Source of the DNA: DATKEU01 sp036493295
GTDB lineage: Bacteria > Myxococcota_A > Polyangia > Fen-1088
NCBI GenBank assembly: GCA_036493295.1
Contig: DASXQB010000343.1
Span: 1 to 20,728 of the forward strand
Direction: 5' to 3'
Length of the DNA stretch: 20,728 bases
Shown here: in pieces, positions 7,324 through 13,948 of the stretch
How the letters are laid out: each line of letters opens with the position of its first letter
Numbering within the stretch: position 1 is the stretch's first letter
Translations under genes and position numbers: made by a program
Notes under the pieces: generated by a model
The model's database searches: none
Told to the model about the DNA's origin: nothing
The model's input: only the letters and a program-made list of their open reading frames with translations

Positions 7324-8046
7324 ATGGGCATCGTGGTGGTCATCCCGGCGTACAACGCCGGCCGACACCTGCCGGCGGTGGTGGCGCGAATAACCGGCAC
7401 GCCGCTGCCTGCGCTGCAGCGGATCATCGTGGTCAACGACGGCAGCACCGACGACACGCGCGCCGTGGTGTCCGCCCTGCCCGCTCAGCGCTGCCCTATC
7501 GACCTCATCGACAGGCCGGCCAACGGCGGCTATGGCGCTGCCATGAAGGACGGCCTCGAACGCGCGCGGCAAGACGACCCTGAAATCGTCGCCTGCGTTC
7601 ACGCCGACGGCCAGTACAGCCCCGAAGTGTTGCCGGCCCTGGTGGCAATCATGCGCGCGCGCCAGCTGGATCTGCTGCAAGGCTCGCGCATCGCTTCGGG
7701 CACGGCGCGGGCGGGCGGGATGCCGATTTACAAAATTTTTGCGAACGCGATTTTGAACCGGCTGGAGAACGCCACTTTGGGCCTGTCGATGACCGACTAT
7801 CACAGCGGGTATTTGATCTACAGTCGGCGGGTGTTGGCCGACGTGCCGTTTCGGCGGCTTTCCGACAGCTTTGACTTCGACCTGGAGATGATCGCCGCCG
7901 CCCGGGCCCGCCGTCTGGCGGTGGCGGAGGCGCCGGTGCCCACGCACTATGGCGACGAGGTTTCGCACTTGAATCCGATCACCTACGGCCTGCGCGTCTT
8001 GCGGGTCATGTGGAACTACCGAAGGGGACGTTATGATCCGAACTAG
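7324..8046 (+). CDS. family 2 glycosyltransferase (DPM1/ArnC-like catalytic domain)
   Basis: A 240-residue GT-A fold enzyme starting 26 nt after the ArnA-like SDR; the ribosome binding site is weak. Motifs: VVVIPAYNAG at the N-terminus, VVNDGSTDDT (nucleotide binding), ANGGYGAAMKDGLERAR, and HADGQYSP with His93-Ala94-Asp95 in the place of the metal-binding DxD; HADGQ is a frequent form in dolichyl- or polyprenyl-phosphate sugar synthases. The sequence MTDYHSGYLIYSR matches the acceptor-side region of that group. ArnC-type enzymes carry two C-terminal membrane helices, but this protein ends at RYDPN without any, so it should be soluble or peripheral. It probably transfers a sugar from a nucleotide donor to a polyprenyl phosphate or other lipid. 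The last 14 nt overlap the next gene. Confidence 0.9.
   Translation: MGIVVVIPAYNAGRHLPAVVARITGTPLPALQRIIVVNDGSTDDTRAVVSALPAQRCPIDLIDRPANGGYGAAMKDGLERARQDDPEIVACVHADGQYSPEVLPALVAIMRARQLDLLQGSRIASGTARAGGMPIYKIFANAILNRLENATLGLSMTDYHSGYLIYSRRVLADVPFRRLSDSFDFDLEMIAAARARRLAVAEAPVPTHYGDEVSHLNPITYGLRVLRVMWNYRRGRYDPN
8021..8028 (+). promoter_or_regulatory. ribosome binding site of the large SGNH lipoprotein gene
   Basis: GAAGGGGA precedes the ATG at 8033 by 4 nt and lies inside the 3' end of the glycosyltransferase gene. It supports the 14-nt overlapping start, and the encoded signal peptide agrees with it. Confidence 0.65.
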
Positions 8047-10129
8047 CTTCCGCGCGCCCGGCCGCCTGGCGCTGCTCCTGACCGTCGCTGGCACCGCACT
8101 AGTCTCTGCTTCCTGTCAGATGTTGGGCCTGGGACAAAAATCGCCCTGGCCCACCGGCAAAAGTGACGTCGCCTTCACTCACGTCGACGTGGCCACGTTG
8201 AACGATGGCTACGCCCGCACCAAATCCAGCGTGCTGGTGCGCCAGATAATGCGGCCGACGCGCGCGGCGCTGGATTTCGCCGCCTACCACGCCAACTTCA
8301 TGATCGCCGATCCGCCGCCCGAGGAGGCGCCGCCCAAGGGTGCCAAGGCGGACGCGTCGAATCCGTTCGGCGGCGACGTCGACAAGGAAACGCTGGTGGC
8401 GGACATCGCCCGCACGCCGCTGACCGACAGCGAGCGCACGCATCCGATCGCCTTCGCGCCCGCGGTTGAGTGGCTGGCGGCGAAGAAGGTGGCGGGGGCT
8501 GATTCGCTGGGTGATCTGGCGGCCGCGGTGCGCGGCGAAGCGTGGGGTCTGGCCGGCGGCCCGCAGTTCGTGCGGCAAGGCATCAGCGAGATGTTCATCC
8601 ACGCCGCTGACACCGGCCCCGCGCAGCTGTGGGTAAAGATCGAGTTTCAGCCTTGGTTCGACGGTTTCGGCAAGCTGCCCGATCAAGATGGCGACGGCTT
8701 CCCGGAGATCTACGGCCGGGTAAAAGCCGACCTGGTGAACGCGGCCTGCGTCGAGACGTTGCAGGGCGAATACAGCAGCAAGGAACTGACCGTCGCCGAG
8801 GTGAAGGGCTGGGCGAACAAGCTGTCGTCGTACTGGTACGTGTCCTACAACACCGACCTCGTGCCGGCCGGCCCGGTGTGGCCCGACGATCAAACCGAAG
8901 CCGACATCAAAAAGGAGTTGGGCGCGCAGACGTTCGCCTCGCCGACTTTCGTCATGCGCGGCAAGCCGCAAGGCAAGGCGACGTACAACATCTTCATCGT
9001 CCGCCGCGAAGGCGACACCGGGAAATCCAGCAGCGGCGGTGCCGGCGACGGCAAGCCGGTGGCCAGCGCGCCAGCGTTGAAGCTGACCAAGACCAAGCCA
9101 TCGCCTCAGTCAGCGACGGTGCTGCCGGAGATCAAGGACGAGCTGAAAAAACAGGGCAGCGGCTCGTGGGAAAAATGGGCGGCCAAGGTCAAGCCGTACG
9201 ACGAAGCCATCCGCAAGCGGCTGCACGCCGCGCCCAAGGTGAAAGGCTTTGCCGGCAACGACGGGTTCTTGTTCTTCCGCAACAGCATGGAGTACGTGGC
9301 CGGCGGCGACCTGGAAAAGCAGCCGGCCGGGAAAAACCCGCTGCCCATCATTCTCGAATTCAAAAAAGAGCTGGACGCTCACGGCGTCGACTTTCTTTTT
9401 GTTCCCGTGCCGAACAAGGAAGAGATCTTCCCCGACGAGCTGGAGCCGAAACAAAAAGCGCTGGTCGGCAAGGTGGTGAACCCTTACGGGCGCAAGTTCA
9501 TCGAGAGCCTGTCCAAGGCCGGCATCGAAGTCGTCGATCTGCTGCCCAGTTTCCTGGCCGCCCGAGTCGACCACGACAATCCCAAGGCTGAACCGCTGTA
9601 TCAACGCCAGGACACGCACTGGACCGATCGCGGGCTGCGCCTGGCCGCCGACATCATCAGCGCGCGGGTCAAGAAGTATCCCTGGTACCACGACGTCGCC
9701 GCCCACGCGCGCACGTTCAGCATCAAGGAGACGTCGTTCACCCGTTTCGGCGATCTGCACTCGCGCTTGCCGGACGCGCTGAAGAAGAAATACAAACCGG
9801 AGACCCTGGCCGCGCACCAGGTGATCGGCGCGGACGGCGCCCTTTACGACGACGACGCGGACAGCCCGATCGTCGTGCTGGGCGACAGCTTTACCGGCGT
9901 GTACGAACTGACCGACGCCGAGCACGCCGGGGTCTCCGCGCACATTGCCAAGGGCGTGTCGTACCCGGTCGATCTGGTGATGAGTTACGGTGGCGGGCCA
10001 AACGTGCGCCAAAAACTGATGCGCCGGGGCGCCTCCGCGCTGGATTCGAAAAAACTGGTTATCTGGATGATGACCGCACGCGACCTGTACAATTACTGGG
10101 AGAACTGGGAACCACTGGGCGCGAAGTGA
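8033..10129 (+). CDS. large two-part lipoprotein with C-terminal AlgX/AlgJ-like SGNH domain
   Basis: A 698-residue predicted lipoprotein with Arg-rich n-region, hydrophobic core and lipobox-like VSASC (Cys28). Residues ~30-330 form a domain I do not recognise. It contains the acidic loop D217-Q-D219-G-D221-G-F-P-E225, the DxDxDG pattern of EF-hand or thrombospondin type 3 calcium sites. A Ser/Gly/Pro linker at ~325-350 leads to a second part (~400-698) with the AlgX/AlgJ signature: GNDGFLFFRNSMEYVAGGD, FVPVPNKEEIFPDEL, Asp527 and His529 in QDTHWTDRG, and Ser619 in VVLGDSFTGVYE. This part should act as a periplasmic acyltransferase or esterase on a glycan. It is a different protein from the SGNH partner at 2538-3908, so the operon has two, as alginate systems have AlgJ and AlgX. 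The N-terminal domain may bind glycan in a calcium-dependent way (inference). Confidence 0.85.
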   Translation: MIRTSFRAPGRLALLLTVAGTALVSASCQMLGLGQKSPWPTGKSDVAFTHVDVATLNDGYARTKSSVLVRQIMRPTRAALDFAAYHANFMIADPPPEEAPPKGAKADASNPFGGDVDKETLVADIARTPLTDSERTHPIAFAPAVEWLAAKKVAGADSLGDLAAAVRGEAWGLAGGPQFVRQGISEMFIHAADTGPAQLWVKIEFQPWFDGFGKLPDQDGDGFPEIYGRVKADLVNAACVETLQGEYSSKELTVAEVKGWANKLSSYWYVSYNTDLVPAGPVWPDDQTEADIKKELGAQTFASPTFVMRGKPQGKATYNIFIVRREGDTGKSSSGGAGDGKPVASAPALKLTKTKPSPQSATVLPEIKDELKKQGSGSWEKWAAKVKPYDEAIRKRLHAAPKVKGFAGNDGFLFFRNSMEYVAGGDLEKQPAGKNPLPIILEFKKELDAHGVDFLFVPVPNKEEIFPDELEPKQKALVGKVVNPYGRKFIESLSKAGIEVVDLLPSFLAARVDHDNPKAEPLYQRQDTHWTDRGLRLAADIISARVKKYPWYHDVAAHARTFSIKETSFTRFGDLHSRLPDALKKKYKPETLAAHQVIGADGALYDDDADSPIVVLGDSFTGVYELTDAEHAGVSAHIAKGVSYPVDLVMSYGGGPNVRQKLMRRGASALDSKKLVIWMMTARDLYNYWENWEPLGAK

Positions 10130-10980
10130 ATCGGTCGATCATCGTCGTGATCATCGGGTCGCTGCTGGCAGGCGCTTGCCGCGGCGGCCACGGCAGGACT
10201 GACAGCGGCGCGGCGACGGCGCGGACGCTGCTGGCCGCCGGCCGCGACGTCGCGCCACCGTCCAGCGCCGCCGACCGCGATTGGGCGAAGGGCGAACTGG
10301 AGCGCATCGCGTCCCGGGTGCGCGCCGAGCGGCAGCGCGATCCCGGCGCGGGCAATGCGGCGGCGATCAACCGCACGCTGTTCGACGTGCTGGCGTTTTC
10401 GCGCGAGGTGGACGATGCGGACCTTGGGTTCGTGCTGCTTCCGTCGGTGCTGCGGCAGCGGCGCGGCAGCTGTGTCGGGCTGGGCGCGCTCTTCATCGCG
10501 GTTGCCGCGCTGCTGGACGTCCCGGCCGCGGGGGTGGTGGTGCCAGGACATTTCTTCGTACGCGTCGCCGAAGGCGGCCGCTCGCACAACGTTGAGCTCC
10601 TCCGCCGCGGCGAAGAGATGCCCGACGACTGGTACCGGAGCCGCTACCCGATCGCCGGCAATGGCGCGGCGGCGTACGGACGCCTGCTGACCGTCACCGA
10701 AGTACGCGGCGTGATCGAATACAACGTCGGCCAGCAGGCAAAGCGCCTCAATCAACTGCCAGAGGCGCGCCGCGCCTATCAGCGCGCCACCGAAGATTTC
10801 CCTGCCTTCGCCGAGGCGCATGCCAGCCTGGGAGCGACCCTGCATTTACTGGGCGCTCTGGACGCGGCGGCCACCGCTTACGCCGCCGCCGCCCGGGCCT
10901 ACCCGGCCTTGCCCGGACTAAAAGACAATATCGATTTGCTAGAATCCGAGCGTCGCGTTCCAACGAACGCCGTCCATTGA
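10126..10980 (+). CDS. SirB1/transglutaminase-like lipoprotein with TPR
   Basis: A 284-residue protein starting at a GTG overlapping the upstream stop (GTGA). The N-terminus is a lipoprotein signal (IIVVIIGSLLAGAC, Cys18). Residues ~60-200 match the transglutaminase-like fold of the SirB1/Transglut_core2 group: Cys116 in RRGSCVGLGALF, His142 in VVPGHFFVRV, and Asn155-Val-Glu157 in SHNVELL as the likely third polar position. These residues could form a Cys-His-Asn/Asp triad for a protease, amidase or acyl-transfer reaction. Residues ~205-275 hold about two TPRs (EARRAYQRATEDFP, then AHASLGATLHLLGALDAAAT). It is the last gene of the glycan operon. A role in processing or assembling envelope proteins, or in glycan-protein linkage, is possible but unproven; many SirB1-like proteins have unknown function. 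Confidence 0.8.
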   Translation: MNRSIIVVIIGSLLAGACRGGHGRTDSGAATARTLLAAGRDVAPPSSAADRDWAKGELERIASRVRAERQRDPGAGNAAAINRTLFDVLAFSREVDDADLGFVLLPSVLRQRRGSCVGLGALFIAVAALLDVPAAGVVVPGHFFVRVAEGGRSHNVELLRRGEEMPDDWYRSRYPIAGNGAAAYGRLLTVTEVRGVIEYNVGQQAKRLNQLPEARRAYQRATEDFPAFAEAHASLGATLHLLGALDAAATAYAAAARAYPALPGLKDNIDLLESERRVPTNAVH

Positions 10981-11149
10981 ACGCCTCCTCCGGTTCGCCA
11001 CTCGCCCAAGTGCGCGACTTTCCAGGGTAGGATTGACGAAATCGCCAGCCCAGTGTGTCAGCGGGCGGTGGTGACAGCGAAAAGTCGGGCGGAGTCGGGC
11101 GTAAACGCACCGGTGCTCACGAAATATCGGCTATTATCGGATCGATCCC
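10981..11149 (+). promoter_or_regulatory. leader of the ECF sigma operon with repeats and palindromes
   Basis: This 169-nt gap separates the glycan operon from the sigma factor gene. It holds an inverted repeat TGTCA-N11-TGACA (11056-11076), the direct repeat AGTCGGGCG at 11083-11091 and 11093-11101 (10-nt period, one helical turn), TATCGG at 11125-11130 and 11135-11140, and the 10-bp palindrome GGATCGATCC (11139-11148) directly before the ATG. No GGAAC-type ECF promoter is seen here. These are candidate operator sites only. Confidence 0.35.
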
Positions 11150-11788
11150 ATGAAGTTGCTGACGAACGGGACGGTCGCAGAACACACCCCGAACGAAGCG
11201 CCGCCCGAGGATCCCTTGGGTCCCCTGGTCGCTGGCGCAGCCGCGGGCGATCGGCAGATGATGGGGGGCATCCTCCAGGCGGTGGCGCCCGCTGTGCTGA
11301 CCGTGGTGCGCGTGATCCTGGGCCCCGACAACCCCGACGTTCCCGATGTCGCGCAGGAAGGCCTGATGGCCTTGCGCGATGCCTTGCGCATTTTCCGCCG
11401 CGAATCGTCGGTCACCCAGTACGCCAAGCAGGTCGCGGTGCGCACAGCGCTGACCGCGCGTCGGCGGTGGCGGTCGCGCGAGCAGCGCTTGCAGGAATTT
11501 CGCCGCGAAACCGAGACCGGCAGCGACAACGAAACCACCGACGATCCCTTGGTGCGGGCGCGCCGGACGGCGGCCTTCCGGGCCCTGCTGGACGACCTGC
11601 CGGACGCCCAGGCCGAGACATTCGCCTTGCGCGTGGTCCTGGATTACACTTTGCCGCAAGTCGCATCGGCGACCGGCGTTCCGATCAATACGGTTCGCAG
11701 CCGGGTTCGCCTGGCGAAAGAGAAGCTCAAGCGCCGAATTGAAACGGACCCGGCGCTCTACGATATTTTGAGGGGGGGCGAGAGGTGA
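11150..11788 (+). CDS. ECF-type RNA polymerase sigma factor
   Basis: A 212-residue protein with the two conserved domains of extracytoplasmic function sigma factors and no region 3. Region 2 lies at ~45-115: VRVILGPDNPDVPDVAQEGL, with the D-x-x-Q-E-x core that contacts RNA polymerase, then FRRESSVTQYAKQVAVRTAL followed by a basic patch RRRWRSR. Region 4 lies at ~140-205: LDDLPDAQAETFALRVVLDY and the helix-turn-helix TLPQVASATGVPINTVRSRV, which recognises the -35 element. The stop overlaps the start of a zinc anti-sigma gene (GTGA), the classic pairing in which the membrane protein holds the sigma factor until an envelope signal arrives. Targets are unknown. Possible ones are its own operon, the glycan operon just upstream, or the gene at 15771, which has an ECF-like promoter. 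Confidence 0.92.
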   Translation: MKLLTNGTVAEHTPNEAPPEDPLGPLVAGAAAGDRQMMGGILQAVAPAVLTVVRVILGPDNPDVPDVAQEGLMALRDALRIFRRESSVTQYAKQVAVRTALTARRRWRSREQRLQEFRRETETGSDNETTDDPLVRARRTAAFRALLDDLPDAQAETFALRVVLDYTLPQVASATGVPINTVRSRVRLAKEKLKRRIETDPALYDILRGGER

Positions 11789-12786
11789 AAACGGTGGGGA
11801 CAACTGAAGCAACGACCAGCGAGCTGCATCCGGAAGAGATGCTGACCGCCGCGCGAGCCGGGACCCTGGATCCGCGAGCACGACGCGATTTAATGGCGCA
11901 CCTCAGTCGGTGCTCCGCATGCCGGCTGGAACTGGAGCTGGCCAATGACATCGTCGCCGAGGGCGCGCCGAAAGGCCGCGGTGACACGGCCTTGCTCTCG
12001 GACATGGTGCAGCGTTCGCTGGCCGAGGCGTCGGCCGGCTCGACCTACCGCGAGCGACGGAGCGGGTTTGGCCGCTCGTCGGCAGTGATGCTGCGGCGGA
12101 TGGTCTTGCCGGCGGTGTGTCTGCTCTTGGGTGGCAGCGTGGCCACCGCTATGTGGTCGGTCAGGCGCGATGCCTTGCGGGGACCGACGATCGAGCAGCT
12201 CCCCGTCCACGAACCGGTGCGCGCCCATGCGCGTACCACGCCACGCGCGCCGGCGCCGTACCTGGCGCCGCTGACCGTCGAGGAAGAGGAAGATCTGGCG
12301 CCGCCGCCCGCGCCGGAAGCGCCGGCGCCCTTGCCGCCGCCGGCGAGAAACCACGTGCGCCGCCTGCACCATCACCCCGTCGCCGTGGCGATGGCCGCAC
12401 CGGCGTCCACGGTTTCGGCCGGTGACATTTTTGCCGACGCCAACCGCGCGCGCCGTTCGGGCGATTATGCGGCGGCGCTGGTCGAGTACCGCAAGCTGTC
12501 GACGCAGTTTCCTGGATCACGCGAGGAGATCACCGGCCGCATGATCGTCGCCGAGCTGGCGATGGGGCGCCACGCGCCCGAAGAGGCGCTGCACCAGTTC
12601 GACAGCTACCTTGCCGCCAGCCCCAACGGCACGCTGGCCGAAGAAGCGCGCGTCGGCCGCGCCGAAGCGTTGCAGACGCTGGGAAGATCCGCCGACGAGC
12701 GCGCTGCCTGGCAAGAGCTGCTGCGCAAGCACCCGGCGTCGGTTCACGCGCCCCGAGCCCGCGAGCGTCTGAGCCAGCTTCGATAG
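11785..12786 (+). CDS. zinc-binding transmembrane anti-sigma factor with periplasmic TPR
   Basis: A 333-residue membrane protein starting at GTG in a 4-nt overlap with the sigma gene. The N-terminal cytoplasmic domain has the ZAS motif His39-x3-Cys43-x2-Cys46 (HLSRCSAC), with a further His in ELHPEEML that can complete the zinc site; this domain binds the sigma factor. One membrane helix is predicted at ~106-126 (MVLPAVCLLLGGSVATAMWS). A Pro/Ala-rich linker follows (~150-195), then TPR-like repeats from ~210 to the end: DIFADANRARRSGDYAAALV, then EALHQFDSYLAASPNGTLAE, then RSADERAAWQELLRKHP. TPRs outside the cell membrane could bind envelope proteins and act as the sensor, unlike small RsrA-type anti-sigmas. 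Strongly supported by motif and context; the signal is unknown. Confidence 0.87.
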   Translation: MKTVGTTEATTSELHPEEMLTAARAGTLDPRARRDLMAHLSRCSACRLELELANDIVAEGAPKGRGDTALLSDMVQRSLAEASAGSTYRERRSGFGRSSAVMLRRMVLPAVCLLLGGSVATAMWSVRRDALRGPTIEQLPVHEPVRAHARTTPRAPAPYLAPLTVEEEEDLAPPPAPEAPAPLPPPARNHVRRLHHHPVAVAMAAPASTVSAGDIFADANRARRSGDYAAALVEYRKLSTQFPGSREEITGRMIVAELAMGRHAPEEALHQFDSYLAASPNGTLAEEARVGRAEALQTLGRSADERAAWQELLRKHPASVHAPRARERLSQLR

Positions 12787-12796
12787 TCGGGGGGAC

Positions 12797-13948
12797 GTGC
12801 GGCGCGGGCACCTTGTCAGTGGCCGCCGCGCTGTCGCGCGCAAGGGCCGCCGCGCTGTCACCAGCCGCTCTATCGCTCGCCGCGCCGGCGTGGCTGTCGC
12901 GCTCGTAGGGCTGGTCATCGCGTTGACCGGCGCGCGATCTTTCGCTCGCGCCGATGGCCCGGACATCGTGCAGGTGGTGATCGCCGCCCGGCAAGGCGGC
13001 CAGGCGACCGCTCTGCGCGACAATTTGTTCGAGTTGTTCGGCCGCATCGACGCCATCGCCTGGTACCGGGACGCCCGCACCATCGAACCCGAGCAGCTGA
13101 TGAAGCCGCTCAGCAACATTCCGCCCGCGCTGGCCTACGTGTGGATCGATCTGGCGGTGGCCAAGCCGGACCGCGTGCTGGTGTATCTCTCCGGCGCCGA
13201 TCGCGGCCGCGTCCTGCAGCGCACGGTGATGCTTCCGAATGGCCTCGACGAAGTGGCGCGCGAGGAGGTCTCGCAGATCGTCGCCTCGTCGGTCGATACG
13301 CTGCGGGCGGGCGGGCCGCTGAACGCGGGCCATGCCGGCGACGTGCTTATTTCCAGCGGCCCCGAGAAACCGCGCCGCGGAGCTTTGCTGACCCTCGGCG
13401 CCACCGGCGCCGCCGAACGCTGGTCCGAAGATCAAAGCGCGGTCCCGGCCTTCGGGCTGTCCACACTGCTCGGCCGCGCCACCAGCGGCCAGCGTTTTGA
13501 ACCGGCGCTGTGGATGACCCTCGGCTATCACGGTGCCACCACCTCCGGCCAGGCCGTGGCACTGCAGTTGCGTGGCGGCTCGCTGGCGCTGGTGGCGTCG
13601 CCTGGGTGGCGACTGGGACGACGGATGACCGTGCGCGCGGGCGCGGGGCCCGGCCTGGATCTGCTGTCCGTCAAACCGATGCTGGGCGAAGGCCAGGTGA
13701 TCGTGCGGCTGGATCCGCCGCACTGGATCGCCGCCCCGTTCGTGCGGGCGGCGCTGCGTCTGGATCTGGATCTGACGCGGACGCTGGTGGCCTTCGCGGC
13801 GGCCACCGGCGATCTGAACCTGGAAAAAACTCAGTATTACGTCGAGCACGACGGCACCACTGACGCGGTGTACGAACCATCTCGTTTTCGCCCGTCCGTG
13901 CTGGTGGGCATCGAGGGGCGTATCATGGGAAGTGAGCTTCTTCCATGA
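12797..13948 (+). CDS. secreted protein of unknown function with barrel-like C-terminus
   Basis: I do not recognise this 383-residue protein. The GTG start at 12797 gives an Arg-rich n-region and a signal peptide core (VAVALVGLVIALTGARSFA) ending near ARADG at ~52. The G-rich ribosome binding site sits only 1 nt from GTG, so the start is uncertain; a GTG at 12890 would lose the basic region. Residues ~55-170 alternate helix and strand (QVVIAARQGGQATALRDNLF, then YVWIDLAVAKPDRVLVYLSG). From ~200 on there are amphipathic strands separated by turns (WMTLGYHGATTSG, ALQLRGGSLALVASPGWRLG, VRAALRLDLDLTRTLVAFAA), which looks like an outer-membrane beta structure. It is the third gene of the sigma/anti-sigma operon and its end overlaps the next start by 4 nt. 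Confidence 0.75.
   Translation: MRRGHLVSGRRAVARKGRRAVTSRSIARRAGVAVALVGLVIALTGARSFARADGPDIVQVVIAARQGGQATALRDNLFELFGRIDAIAWYRDARTIEPEQLMKPLSNIPPALAYVWIDLAVAKPDRVLVYLSGADRGRVLQRTVMLPNGLDEVAREEVSQIVASSVDTLRAGGPLNAGHAGDVLISSGPEKPRRGALLTLGATGAAERWSEDQSAVPAFGLSTLLGRATSGQRFEPALWMTLGYHGATTSGQAVALQLRGGSLALVASPGWRLGRRMTVRAGAGPGLDLLSVKPMLGEGQVIVRLDPPHWIAAPFVRAALRLDLDLTRTLVAFAAATGDLNLEKTQYYVEHDGTTDAVYEPSRFRPSVLVGIEGRIMGSELLP
12821..12859 (+). repeat. 15-bp direct repeat, 24-nt period
   Basis: The sequence GGCCGCCGCGCTGTC occurs at 12821-12835 and again at 12845-12859. In the protein it encodes the basic repeat GRRAV in the n-region of the signal peptide. It probably arose by slippage. Confidence 0.75.
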
